A stretch of DNA of 64,000 nucleotides from Jacaranda mimosifolia (taxonomy: Eukaryota; Streptophyta; Magnoliopsida; Lamiales; Bignoniaceae), in the NCBI GenBank assembly GCA_018894105.1, contig CM032125.1, forward strand, positions 2,170,001 to 2,234,000, written 5' to 3'. Shown piece after piece: positions 43,790 through 55,320 of the stretch. Numbering within the stretch: the stretch's first letter is position 1; the number at the start of each line of letters is the position of its first letter. The translations under genes and the position numbers were made by a program. The notes under the pieces were generated by a model. The model made no database searches. It saw only the letters and a list, made by a program, of their open reading frames with translations, and was not told the origin of the DNA.

Positions 43790-44720
43790 TATGCTTGTTA
43801 GGATGAAAAAATTGATAGAATTATTTTAGTGAACTTTTTTACGAGTTTAATTTAATATAAGTCTAAAATAACTTTTTTAATTAGTAATGCTCGTAATAAA
43901 CAAAATGTATATATAAGTCAAAAGGCATAATAAATATAGTTTATATATATATATATATCAATTTAATTTAAGAATTTAATTATAATTTACCTGTAATTCA
44001 TATATGTTAAATGCAATAATATATAATTAATTTAGTGATTTTTTATGAGTTTAATCTAATTTAAAATTTAAAACAAATTTAATTAATAATGCATGCATGT
44101 AATAAAAAAATGTATATACATTTGATAAGCCAAAAGACATAATAAATATGATTTATAGACATACATTTTATTTAATAATTCAATTATAAAAACAACGAAT
44201 TTGTTAAGGATACGATCGAAGCTAAGCCATAAAAAGAATTACACCATTCGCATTCTTCAAGTAAATGAAATTTGCCATATGTTTACAAATAAATGAACCC
44301 CCCCCCCCCCCCCAACAAACAAAAAAAGAAGAAAAGAAAAAAAGTATTTCAAATCAATAGCATAATGAAACAAAGAGAACTTTACCAATAAATTATATAA
44401 ATAAATTTAATTTAATAATTTATAATTTATAATTTATAATTCAACACTAATCGATATATAGTAAATGGAATACCATAGAATTAATTTAGTGACCTTTTCA
44501 CAAGTTCAACTTAATTTAAGATTTAAAATAAATTTTGTCAGTAATGCATGCATGTAATAAATAAAATGTATATATATTTGATGTATGTACATTTATTGTA
44601 TGTATATAAATTTGATATGCCAAAAGGCATAGTAAATGTGGCTTATATGCATAAAGTTCATTTAATAATCTAATAATTAATAATTTAATTATACTTTGCC
44701 ATTATATATATTAAATGTAA
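43790..44720. repeat. Three degenerate AT-rich units of about 200-400 bp
   Basis: The series 'ttagtgamyttttyayragtttaa', 'aattagtaatgcatgcatgtaataaa', 'gccaaaaggcataataaatatg', 'tttaataatttaattataatt' occurs at about 43820-43990, 44030-44180 and 44480-44710. It forms a non-coding part of the Helitron-like element. Related phrases in the other direction lie in 53560-54400. Confidence 0.6.
44298..44313. repeat. C16 homopolymer
   Basis: Sixteen C in a row in AT-rich surroundings, next to an A/G-rich stretch. Confidence 0.95.
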
Positions 44721-45149
44721 TACTTTCATTAGATGGGGACAATTTTGTTTTCACATAAAAGGAAGAAACAACCATCTCACTCATGCTTTTATAGGTAGTA
44801 TAGATATAGATATAGATTTATAGGTAGTATAGAGTTTATAGATGAAACTCTAGGAGAAGTAGAATTCTACAAAGTGTAGCATAGTCCAATAGTAATGGAT
44901 TTGGAAAATTACCGAAATCTTCCTGAGATTTGTTTCCATCCGATACCGAACCATTTCTGTCACCGGAAACATCATAAATGATGTCAGCTAAAAATTACAG
45001 TGGGTTTATCTTTCTCAGAAAATTACATACTCAAAAGATTCCTTAAGGATATTAATGGGGTGGAGCAGATTTTAGACAACTTTATTGACTGAAGCCAACT
45101 TGACAATTATGAGTGATAAAAAGATTGTGTAAATGAGGGGACACACTGA

Positions 45150-48045
45150 AAGTTCATTATCAAGGCTTGCTCAGGCCACCAGAAAAGAATCCATGGTTAG
45201 TTTGGATATGATGACTTGATGGCAACAAAATCCCAGCTTTGTGGAGACCCATCCAAACACCAAGTCATCCAAATCTTAGGTATGGGAGACATTGGCAAGA
45301 CTACCTTTGCTAGTGTCACGCCCCAAATTCGGGACATAACAAAGTAGTGCTTCTAAGCCCAAAGACTCAAAGATGCTAAGCCTCAGATCTAATAAAGCAT
45401 GCTGAATTCCCAAAATTTTATTAGACAAATTCCAAAATAAATCGTCACAATGAAAGGTAATTTCAAACACTTGTCTTAACAATCAACTTGAGTACCCAAG
45501 ACCTCAAAGAAAATATCCTAAGCAACTAACTGGGAATCTTAAACATCAAATAAACCTATTCTAAAAACACCAATCTCTTATCAAATAGAAGAAAATAAAT
45601 CATTGAAGACAAGAATATTTGCTTTCATTTTTTTTTTAAAATAACAATTCAATGCAACAAATCAGGAATCATCTTATTAGAAAAATTTCATGACATACTT
45701 CCATATTAATTCAGAATAAAAGTTACACAATGTATCAGAAACTTTCAATTCATTAATTAACCATACTCATGAACTCTCGGGATTCTAATCAGTTATCTTG
45801 GCCAAAATCTTAACTACAATACCGTTAAGTGGCTTCAGAAATCTTAACTACAACGCCATCAAATAGCTTCAAAAATCTTTGCTACTGTAACCCCGTAGCA
45901 CAGTTACAGAACTCATTCCTAACGACAGTTTCTCAATTATTCAGAGCATCGATTATTTTTATTATTTTTATTCAATAGAGAATACTATTTTTCATGCAAG
46001 ATTCAGAATATTTTTTCTTTTTATATGCTCAAATCCTAAAAATAAGTTTTATGCATGCGAAGAAAAGTTTTTATGAATAGTTAAATAATTATAGACGGAA
46101 TAATTCTTCAACAAATAAACCATTAGATTAAAGAATTCAATATGCAAAATTATCTATTTTGAGGTAGGAATCATTTAATTATGAAGGAAAGATATTTTCA
46201 ATAGAAAGATAGTAGACATTTATTTACTATTTTATGCAGAAAACATTTACGCGAAGAGAATATTTTCAATAGAAGGAAGAAAGAAATTACTTATGCCAAA
46301 ATCTTTAAACCCAAAGTTTTCCTTAGATTTGATCTACCACTTAAGCGTTCTCCACTAATTCTATGACAAAAAGATAGGATATTACTACTCCAGAATAAAA
46401 TTTCCTACGGTTTTTCAAAGAACAAATAGAAAAATTGTTATATTCTCACCTCTGCATATAGTTTCTCTATTTCCTATTGTATGGGTATTTACACTATTAG
46501 GCTAGGTACTCTGGATAAACTAGAATTCGTATCTTATTGATATAAGAAGATAACCCTAATCCTAACTCCTCAATTTGATCAGATCTCAATTCCAAATAAT
46601 GATAACTTAAAACCACAGAGATAAGTCTAAAATCCTAACCTTATCAAGATTGAGTAGTTACTGAAATTCCCAACCCGATGATTAACATTTATCCAAGATC
46701 TTAACTCCCCATGATTTATTTATTCTAGATTTTGTCTAGGTATTATCATAGGTTAGTAATTAAAAAAATATAAAATATTAATGAATTTTCGCATGAAAAT
46801 ACAGAGTTGCAAAAAATAAGGTTCTAGGATTCTATATCACCTAAATTTACATGGTTTTAGCTAACCAACATGACTAGATACCTATGGGAGTAAAAAACTA
46901 TCCAAATAGAGTTTTAAAATGATGGGAAAACCTCTAGAATTATCCATCTATCCATAAATCCAAAAATTCCATAAAAATTAATTTTCGCCATCTTTAACTG
47001 GATAATAAAGGACCTAAGCCCATAATTACTTCATAATAATTTGTGGGCTTATTTTCTACACTACTTATGGGCTTAATCATAACTTAAAATGAATGAAATA
47101 GTTTGGATTGTTATTACACTTAACCTAAAAACACAAATATAATTTATAGGCTTATTTTGATACTTAGCTATGGGCTTTAACAACTTGAAATAAATTAAAT
47201 AATTTGGGCTAACTAATACATCTTAAATCACTAATTAAATATGGACCAAAGATTAATATTCCTTCGCCATAAATTGGTATCCATAGTAGTTAGCTTAAAA
47301 TTACTAACATAGAACTCAATAAATAAAGTTCCATCAAATAATTGACTTAATAAATTCTATATCTTCAATAACAACCAAGCAATCTTTACAAAATTATCAA
47401 TAATCTAAAGTCTATGTCCTCGAGATTGCAAGTAAAAAATCAAGATAAGTACCTAAAATAGGATCCTTAATAACCCCCAAAAGAATTCAATTTATATCCT
47501 ATAATTATTTTCAATTTAGATCCCTTAAATGTTGATCCAGCCCTAAATAAATTGTATGCTCAAATTCTAGAAGAGCAACCCAAGAATATCAGTGAATAAT
47601 CAAAATCAACTATTATTACTCCATTACTCCTAACATTCAATATCGTATATATCTATCCTTTTTTTTCCCCAAAAGGTAGAATTTCACTATTAACCATGCA
47701 CTCTTTTTATTCTAGATCACATATCATCGAAGCCTAACCTTAATGAAATTCAAGTACTTCTAGAGATATAGTTAATAATACTTCTAAGATAAAACTATAA
47801 TTATTCGTCTAAAGACTAGGGTATTACAGCTAGAGATGCCTTTAATGATCCACTAACTGTGGGACACCTTGATATTTACGCTTGGATCACGGTATTGCAA
47901 GATTATAGCATAGAATTTTTTTTTTTTCATGCCTCTTCGTTCTTACGAAAGTAGAAAGATCTAGATAGAGCAATGAACCAATGGAAGAAATTGTGTACAA
48001 AAGGTTAATGGATAGGAGGTATCTTATTGTAATTGAGTATAATTA
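45150..48045 (+). pseudogene. NLR pseudogene split by a solo LTR
   Basis: The left part (45150-45313) encodes DDLMATKSQLCGD, IQILGMGDIGKTTFA: the start of NB-ARC with a P-loop in which the third Gly is Asp, and with a frame change just before. The right part (47834-48045) continues with DAFNDPLTVGHLDIYAWITVLQDYS and later GRRYLIVI-like remains, then diverges. No coiled-coil exon and no LRR are attached. Removing the 2515-bp insertion and one GCTAG joins the two halves in register (Ala-Arg-Asp-Ala), so the gene was still contiguous when the insertion occurred. A full CDS would need more than 2 kb that is missing. Confidence 0.9.
45314..47828 (+). mobile_element. Solo LTR of 2515 bp, family A
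   Basis: It starts TGTCACGCCCCAAATTCGGG and ends CTAGGGTATTACA, and is flanked by GCTAG on both sides (45309-45313, 47829-47833). There is no internal coding region. TG...CA ends with a 5-bp target duplication and a single terminal repeat indicate a solo LTR left after recombination between the two LTRs of a retrotransposon, probably Gypsy-type given the opening phrase. It includes three units of the 33-bp minisatellite (45796-45905). Confidence 0.88.
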
Positions 48046-48289
48046 GTTTATATTTATACTGATTAGATTTGAACACGACTTTTAGTGTTAAAGGGATGTG
48101 ACCAAAATAAATTAAGTTTGAATTCGGTCAGAAACTTAAATTAAATTTGGTCCAAAATTTAATCAATACAGCACTACACCCACATCCACATTTTAATATC
48201 AATTTTCTCATTCACTAATTAATGGATTTTAATATTGATCAGTCCTTTGACTTTGTACAGGAAGATGGTTCATTGTTACTTTCAAAGCC

Positions 48290-48822
48290 CGTAATTGACA
48301 AATTAGCTTGTTGTAACTATTCAACTAATAGGTTGATTATCTCCAACAGTGCAAATTTGTATATGTATGTGTAATATATAGCATTAAAAGAAATAGTGTT
48401 TGGTAGTATATATATAATTTAGTTGTTCAAATGTCACAATGGTTTAGTGGCCAACTTTCATTTCAAAACACTATTTCTCGTTTTCCAGAGTATAGTTGAT
48501 GCCTTGAAACAATTTTATTGGACTATATATCATTTTATAATTAAGAATGTTTGACTTTGTATCATGTCTTCTTCTTTCAAAATATATTCTATTCTTATTT
48601 TGTGAAGAACTAACCAATCAGCATTCATCTTTTCATAATTAATGTTACATCTTACAAGCCGGCCAACGAAAGGGACATGCTGAAGAAACTGTGCAAATGA
48701 GAAAACTCAAAGCCTTCTCTTCCGTGTTGGTATATTGATCAATCAATTCTCCCTATAAATTTCTTTCTCTTCTTTCTGTTTCTAAGCTAGCCCTGTTTGC
48801 TGTTGATATTCGTTCTTCACTA
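48290..48822 (+). promoter_or_regulatory. NLR 5'-flank module, copy 4, upstream of the CC-only frame
   Basis: It contains all the phrases of the module (compare 9600-10060, 11690-11950 and 1430-1640) plus the leader 'tctttctgtttctaagctagccctgtttgctgttgatattc', which matches the leaders of NLR 1 and NLR 2. It should therefore carry whatever promoter the NLRs have. Confidence 0.6.
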
Positions 48823-49059
48823 ATGGCTTACGCTACTGTTGTTTCACTTTCACAAACCATATATAATTTACTACATCATCATAGTGATCCATATTCCATT
48901 TCTCTTCATGAAAAAGAAAAATATATATCTATCCATGAATACATTATCCTCTTGCAAGGATTTCTTGAAGATTTTCCAGACAAAGCCAAAAGTGTGGAAG
49001 AACGAATAAGGGGTGTAGCAAATAAAGCAGAGGATATTATCGAATATTTTATGAAATAA
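48823..49059 (+). pseudogene. Coiled-coil-only NLR start, 78 codons
   Basis: MAYATVVSLSQTIYNLLHHH to EDIIEYFMK matches residues 1-78 of the three intact NLRs without a stop or frameshift, then meets TAA where a foreign sequence joins. Trp/Leu spacing of the R1-like coiled coil and the EDVID-like AEDIIEYF are kept. The break falls directly after the conserved YFM. It keeps its own upstream region, so a short CC-only protein could be made. The simple reading is a truncated pseudogene cut by the repeat that starts at 49056. Confidence 0.85.
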
Positions 49060-50480
49060 TGAAAACAAAAAATGAGAATGAAATTGAAACCAAATGGGTA
49101 TTTGAACGCGCATGCACACTAGGGATTCTTTAAGATAGTCATGGCAACTACTGAGGTGGTATATGTCTATATATAACTATATAAATATTTTTATAAATAT
49201 ATACTTATTACATAATTTGGGGCTCTTGATTTCTCAAACTATCCAACAGTTGGTATAACTTAATTTTATTTGGAACATTTCACAAATCACTTCATTTTCA
49301 CTTGACATTATTTTTATTTTTATTCCCAAAGAATATTCTCAAACAACCCCGGTATCTTCTCCCAATAACATATATATTTTGTCTCTTTATTATCATTATT
49401 ACTATATCTCTCCACCTACAACCTATTAAGATTAAATAATCATTACTTTTCTAATAATCTATCTAAATATAAACTTAATTTTAACTCATTTTCACTAACT
49501 ACTTTTTCAAATTTTAAAAATAATGAAAATAGAAAACGAGAACGAAAATGAAACCAAAGGGCCCTTAGTCTCCGTTGCTAATTTTGCTGATGTCATCAAA
49601 AAATAATTATTTTTGACTTGCACACACATGCACACTGAGGATTCGTTAAGGTTCGAATCCCCCTTAACGAATCCCAGATTTTACACATACAAAGATGAGG
49701 ACGAAGATACTGAATTAGTTAGCCACTTGGCTTATTCCAAAATAATGTTAGAAACTCAAATTTGCCCTTATTTGTATTGTTCATTAAGTGTGATGCAAAA
49801 GAAATACCTTTGGACCAATTTGTAGTATTTTTCATACTATGATGTGTAATTTTAATATTGTTTTTATACATAGTATTTGGTAATTTTAAGTATTTTAGAA
49901 ATTATTAACTAAAATACAATATATGTATATATATATAGTCTAAAATTATTTACATGAATTAAGTAAATGTTTACTTATATTCAAACTCTAAATAAATAAA
50001 TAAAATAAAAAAATATTCAGAGAAAAATGCAGAGTTTTTATTTCTTAAGCTTGTGTAATTTTAATAATTTTAAATTACTCATAATAAATTTTAATATATC
50101 CAACTATTAATAAGACTTCACAAATATTAAATTAATTTATTCAAATTCAAAATTTCTTTTTTTATTTTTTTCTTCTTCATTCTATCCTGAATTTCCAACT
50201 ACATCAACCACAACCCCCACGAGCGCCGCCTCCGTCACCCCTACCACAGCCACTCTACCCACCCAAACCCCGTGCCCCTTGTGCCAGTGCCATCAACATG
50301 ACGATAGCCATGGCAGCTGCTGAGATGGTATATGTCTATATTATAAATATATAAATATTTTTACAAATATATAATTATTACGTAATTTGGACTCTTCATT
50401 TCTCAAATTATCCAACAGTTGGTATAACTTAATTTTATCTGGAACATTTCACAAATCACTTCCATTTTAACAGCATGTTG
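49060..50480 (+). repeat. Dispersed repeat B in imperfect tandem, two units
   Basis: Unit 1 (about 49060-49310) and unit 2 (about 49510-50480) share both ends: first 'gaaaayrraaaaygagaaygaaa' with 'acatgcacactrrggattc', later 'catggcarctrctgagrtggtatatgtctata' to 'ggaacatttcacaaatcacttc'. Unit 1 lacks about 0.65 kb of the middle, which unit 2 keeps and which matches 12250-13130. No protein is supported. Confidence 0.65.
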
Positions 50481-50597
50481 TCACGAATCAGTCAGTTTTC
50501 TCTATTCCATGTTAATTACATATTGATCAATCCCTTCTATCCAAGATCTTGTTATACTTCATTTTGATTCTTCCTTCATTCACTTTATTCATTTTGT

Positions 50598-50604
50598 TAT
50601 AAAT
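50598..50604 (+). promoter_or_regulatory. Possible TATA box of NLR 3
   Basis: TATAAAT about 85 bases before the NLR 3 start codon, followed by a pyrimidine-rich leader ('tctcttctcttctct'). Candidate only. Confidence 0.4.
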
Positions 50605-50684
50605 CAGTTTTCTCCCTGAATTTGTTTCTCTTCTCTTCTCTAACGTATCCCAGCATGTTATTTCTTCCTTCACTTTGATTTGAT

Positions 50685-53297
50685 ATGGCTTATGCTGCTC
50701 TTGTTTCACTTGAACAAACCATAGATAAATTACTACATCATCATAATGATCAGTGTACCATTTCCCCTCATGACAAACAGCAACTTATGTTTATCCATGA
50801 TTTCATCACCTTCTTGCGCGGTTTTCTCGAAGATTTTCCAGAGAAAGCCCACAATTTGGAAGGACGAATTAGAGATCTGGCAAATGAAGCAGAAGATATT
50901 ATTGAATTTGGTATGTCCGATCAAATTAAGCTATATCATACCTTGAAGTCGAATGCAGGCTCCGAAAGTGTTGTGCTTCATTCTGATTTTAAAGAGTTGA
51001 AAAAAGTTGCAAAGAAAATTGATTCAATCAGGGGAGAGGTGATGGAGATCAACAATAGCACCAGAACGAAAGATGTGCAACTCAGTACTGCATATTCTTC
51101 TGTTGCTACTTCATCATCAAGGCAAATTGCACCCACCAACAAAGATACCATGGTTGGTTTTGATGAAGGCTTGATGGCAATAAAGTTAAGGCTTCGTGGA
51201 GAATCACCAAATCTTGAATTTATCCCAATCTTCGGCATGGGAGGCATGGGCAAGACTACTCTTGCCAGAAGTTCCTTCAATGATCCATTAGCTTTGGATT
51301 ACTTTGATATTCGTGCTTGGGCCACATTATCACAAGATTATACTGCACAAGAAATTTTCTCAAGTCTCCTATCTTCCATGGAAATGAAAAGATCTGCACG
51401 AAGCATTGAACCAACAACACAAAATGTGTACCAACGCTTAAAGGGTAGGAGGTATCTTATTGTATTAGATGATATATGGAGTACAAAGGCATGGGATCAT
51501 GTAAAGATGGCATTTCCTGATGACCATAATAGAAGTCGGATCATATTAACCACAAGGCAATCTGATGTGGCTGCTTATACTGACCCTTCCAGTCATATTC
51601 ATAAGATGCTTTTCATGGATGCTGATCAAAGTTGGAATTTGCTTCAGCAGAAGGTGTTTCCACAAGGAAATTGTCCTCCTGAACTGGAAACTGTTGGAAA
51701 GACAATTGCAAGAAGCTGTGGAGGATTACCCCTTGCAATTGTCCTGATAGCAGGGCTCCTGTCCACGGTCACTAGGACTCAAGCTTCTTGGGAGAATATT
51801 GCAAAACATGTAAAATTAGCTATCAGCAATATTAATGATGAGCAGTTTGCAAAGATATTATCTTTGAGTTACATGCGATTGCCTTATCATTTGAGACCAT
51901 GTTTCCTATATATGGGAGGATTTCCAGAAGATCATGAAATTCGTGCCTCGAAACTCATCAAATTATGGGTAGCTGAAGGTTTTTCAAAGCTAAGTGGATC
52001 GAAAAGCTTTGAAGAGGTGGCAGAAGAGCATTTGGAAGATCTTGTGAAGAGAAGTCTTATTTTGGTAACTAGGAGGAAGTCCAATGACAAAATCAAAAGT
52101 TGCAGCGTCCATGATCTAATACGGGACTTATGCATAAGAAAAGCAAAGGAAGAGAAGTTTCTTTTAAATGTGCGGCATGCTGGGAAGGTTCTTCTAGAAA
52201 GCATAGAAAACCAACGTCGCATAACTATTGCTCATTCTGATATAGTTTGCCTTGAAAACATTTATGGCTCCTCCATCCGAACTATTATATGTTTCCACCA
52301 TGATGGAAGTTCATTGAGCTCTTTCGAAAATTCTAGATTGCTGAGGGTATTGGATATGGTACCTAAAATTGAAAGTGGATGGATAGTGGGCATAGATGTT
52401 GTGTTCCCTGCTAAAGTATTTGAGCTATTTCATTTAAGGTACCTTGCTTTTGCTTGCACCACTGGAAAACAATTTGTTCTTCCTCCATCCATATTAAACC
52501 TTCAAAATCTTCAAACCTTAACCATTAATACACTTAGAGTGTGTTATTTGCCATCGGAAATTTGGAGGATGCGACAATTAAGGCATATAATATTTAGAGG
52601 TCCCTTACCCAATATTCCACAAGGAGCTAAAACGTTTCCTTTAGAAAACCTACAAACACTTTCGGAAGTAGAAGATTTCAAATGCACTGAAGAGATCTTA
52701 AAAATGATTCCCGACCTAAAGACATTGGGAATCTATTATCCTAACGGACCAGACAAATATGTTGAAGACTATCACCTCAACAATCTTGTAAATTTGCGTC
52801 GGCTTGAAAAGTTAACTTTGCATGTATATATGTATGGCTTTTTAGTCGGAAAGCTTAACCCTGTTTTTCCTAGCACGCTAAAAAGGTTAACCTTGCGTGG
52901 TAAGATAATTCCTTGGAAAGATATGGGGATTGTTGGTTCGTTACCTAATCTTCAAGTGCTTCAACTAAAAAATTACCAATTTGTGGAGGACATATGGGAA
53001 ACATGTGAAGGAGAATTTTCTCAGCTGAAATTTCTACAAATCGAATTAGCACATTTCCGGCAATGGATAACTAAAAGTAGCCACTTCCCATGCCTAAAGT
53101 GCTTAGTGATTTATCATTGTCGGAATCTAAGTGAGATTCCAGATGGTATAGGAGAAATTCCAACACTTGAACTGATTCAGATTGGCTGGAACAGATCTCT
53201 CCTAGACTTGGCCAAAAAGTTACAAAAAGAACAAGCAGAATATAGTGGACATACTACCTTCCAAGTTCGTGAAGGGTGGCTGCAGGATTGGAGTTGA
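50685..53297 (+). CDS. NLR 3: CC-NB-ARC-LRR resistance protein, R1/late-blight-homolog type
   Basis: An 870-residue single-exon frame, closest overall to NLR 2 in the LRR half (shared phrases such as ICFHHDGSSLSSF and VEDYHLNNLVNL). The coiled-coil region has EAEDIIEFG (68-76), where the relatives have aromatic YF. NB-ARC shows P-loop GMGGMGKTT (184-192), kinase-2 LIVLDDIW (258-265), RNBS-B SRIILTTR (284-291), GLPL (347-350), RNBS-D YMGGFPED (409-416) and VHD (475-477). LRR-like repeats end near 850. All key residues are present: the P-loop Lys and both kinase-2 Asp. The linker (97-146) is the short, single form. The start matches the other two paralogs. Function as immune receptor is inferred from the family; the ligand is unknown. 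Confidence 0.93.
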   Translation: MAYAALVSLEQTIDKLLHHHNDQCTISPHDKQQLMFIHDFITFLRGFLEDFPEKAHNLEGRIRDLANEAEDIIEFGMSDQIKLYHTLKSNAGSESVVLHSDFKELKKVAKKIDSIRGEVMEINNSTRTKDVQLSTAYSSVATSSSRQIAPTNKDTMVGFDEGLMAIKLRLRGESPNLEFIPIFGMGGMGKTTLARSSFNDPLALDYFDIRAWATLSQDYTAQEIFSSLLSSMEMKRSARSIEPTTQNVYQRLKGRRYLIVLDDIWSTKAWDHVKMAFPDDHNRSRIILTTRQSDVAAYTDPSSHIHKMLFMDADQSWNLLQQKVFPQGNCPPELETVGKTIARSCGGLPLAIVLIAGLLSTVTRTQASWENIAKHVKLAISNINDEQFAKILSLSYMRLPYHLRPCFLYMGGFPEDHEIRASKLIKLWVAEGFSKLSGSKSFEEVAEEHLEDLVKRSLILVTRRKSNDKIKSCSVHDLIRDLCIRKAKEEKFLLNVRHAGKVLLESIENQRRITIAHSDIVCLENIYGSSIRTIICFHHDGSSLSSFENSRLLRVLDMVPKIESGWIVGIDVVFPAKVFELFHLRYLAFACTTGKQFVLPPSILNLQNLQTLTINTLRVCYLPSEIWRMRQLRHIIFRGPLPNIPQGAKTFPLENLQTLSEVEDFKCTEEILKMIPDLKTLGIYYPNGPDKYVEDYHLNNLVNLRRLEKLTLHVYMYGFLVGKLNPVFPSTLKRLTLRGKIIPWKDMGIVGSLPNLQVLQLKNYQFVEDIWETCEGEFSQLKFLQIELAHFRQWITKSSHFPCLKCLVIYHCRNLSEIPDGIGEIPTLELIQIGWNRSLLDLAKKLQKEQAEYSGHTTFQVREGWLQDWS

Positions 53298-53460
53298 TTG
53301 CTCTTTCAAAGTGAACATGACTGGTTCTGTTTTTCAGGTCAGTACCACTCACTATATATCTATAAATCGGATAAGTACACTATATATTAATTATATGCAC
53401 TTCAGTAGCAGTGGCTAAAGTATTATATATGTCGAATTGTTGTTGTTGTCCATGCATGAT
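53298..53460 (+). other. NLR 3 3' flank, matching NLR 2
   Basis: Nearly identical in order to 19928-20095 ('attgctctttcaaagtgaacatgactggttctgtttttcagg', 'ccactcactatatatct', 'gcagtggctaaagt', 'ttgttgttgtc-atgcatgatat'). The match ends at the repeat starting near 53461, so the beta-glucosidase tail that follows NLR 1 and NLR 2 is missing here. Confidence 0.7.
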
Positions 53461-55320
53461 ATCTATATCTATATCTATATACTATACTACCTATATAACT
53501 ATGAATGTATATAGCGATTTCTTCCTTTTTATGTGAGGACAATAATATCCCTCTCTAATAAAACTATCACATCTAATACACATGGTTTAATGGTAATTGC
53601 AACCAAATTAATTTGTCTTTTTTAAATTAAATTCATAAAAAATAATAAATATAATTGTTTAAATCAAGTCTTTCAACTTAAATAATGAACACACATCAAA
53701 TGTACATACATTGTATTTAGACTCATAGAAAATAATAACTTTAACTAACTAAATCAAGTTCTTCATCTTAAATAATGTATATACATCAAATGTATATTAT
53801 TGTATTTATTACATTTGTTACAATATTATATTTTAATAAGAATTATACAAAATAATGATTACATTAAAATTAACTAAATAAATTTTCTACTTAGCAAATT
53901 AATTACATGTATTGAAGTTGTCATGTTTAATACACAGTTTAAAATTACAACCAAATTAAATTTATTTTCAATTAAACTCACAGCAAATAATAACTATAAT
54001 TAATGAAGCGAAGTCTCTCAACTTAACAAATGTATATATATCAATATATATATATTGAATTTATTAAATTTATTCCAAATTAAGTGTATTTTTTATTAGA
54101 CATATAGAAAATAATAATTATATTAAAATAAATCAATCAAATCAAAGTTTCCTACTTAGCAAATATAATTATATATATTGAAATTTATCCTTCTACCAAC
54201 ATATTTAATTGGAGTGATGAAAAATAACATTTAAATTAAAATTAAGCAATTAAATTATATCACCATCTAATGAGATTATTACTATCACATTCAATACATA
54301 TGAATGTATTGTAAACTATGACTAAATTAAATTTATTTTAATTAGACTCATAGAAAATAATAACTGGATTCAAATTAATTAAGAAAAATTCATTTGATGA
54401 GGAAAAAATGATACTTAATAAATACATTTGTATAAATATTCTTTGTTGTGCTCTCCCTCAAAAATAAGAGAAGAAATAATTTTATATATCAAAATATGTG
54501 TTCAATTCAAATGTAATAATAAATTTAATAAGACAATGAACAAGAAAAGATTAAGTCTTACAATCACATATTTAATTGATGAGGAAAAAGAATGATATTT
54601 CATAAATGCATTCATACAAATATGGGTTCTTCCTCAAAAATAATAAGAAAAAAATATTTATTATATATCAAAACAGATCTCAAACTCATATGTAATATTA
54701 TGTTTAACACGAGAAAGTATAAACTGAATTTATTTATTTATTTTATCTTTTCATTTACTTGTGTATTTATATATATTTTGGTTAATTGTTACATATAATA
54801 ATAATGTGCATATTTTATTTTCTTGAAAACTAATTAATAGCACAAGGTGCTTTCATGTTGTATCACAAATCAGAAAAAAATTCTTAACCTTATTTATTGA
54901 AGTTAAAAGACAAAAAGTGGGTCAAAAGAAAAATGAATATATAAATGATGGATGAGGAAAACCTTGTCAAGACCAAATTTTGCATGACGTAACTAAGCAT
55001 ATGATAGCATTCTTGAAGTATAAATTAGCGGTGTAGTGTTGAATTTGGTCATATTTGAAATATAAATCACTCATTATATAATTGACTTGAACTTAGTCAT
55101 ATTGAATTTAGATTTGGCATTTTTCAAAAAGCTATGTATTGTTGGATTGAAGCTATATATGTAATTCAAACTATTAAACTTAAAAAACATTTATTTGATT
55201 TTAATAATAACATTAATATGACATAGTGAAATATTTTCTATCAATATATAAAATAGAGTATCAATAAATACATTTCATTGGATAAATTATCACGTTAGGC
55301 CATATGTTTCCATCCATTGG
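53461..55320 (+). mobile_element. AT-rich Helitron-like non-coding sequence
   Basis: It opens with 'tctatatctatatactatactacctatataac' and soon 'ttcttcctttttatgtgaggacaa', which is the reverse complement of the right edge of the inverted Helitron-like element (44740-44815). It then shows several AT-rich, loosely repeated units ('ttaattagactcatagaaaataataa', 'caacttaaataatg'). No protein-coding piece was recognised. The right edge is uncertain; the LTR at 55321 starts in it or next to it. Confidence 0.45.

Larger units (their letters stand above)
41480..44815 (-). mobile_element. Helitron-like element, inverted copy 2
   Basis: 41480-42720 is the reverse complement of 13800-15210 at good similarity. 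It encodes, in pieces, ESICKNLYKVKGMNDTQLHI with KGAKLDKYVVAIKVQ (41642-41824) and LARLIQMSNKLHELF with FRAQGIVYHNLL (41922-42173), typical of Helitron helicase-like N-terminal regions. The right edge (about 44770-44815) on the minus strand reads CTATATCTATACTACCTATAAAAGCATGAGTGAGATGG, a phrase that recurs at 53463-53500 and resembles Helitron 5' ends. The CTRR hairpin end was not found. Stops throughout: not functional. Confidence 0.6.
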
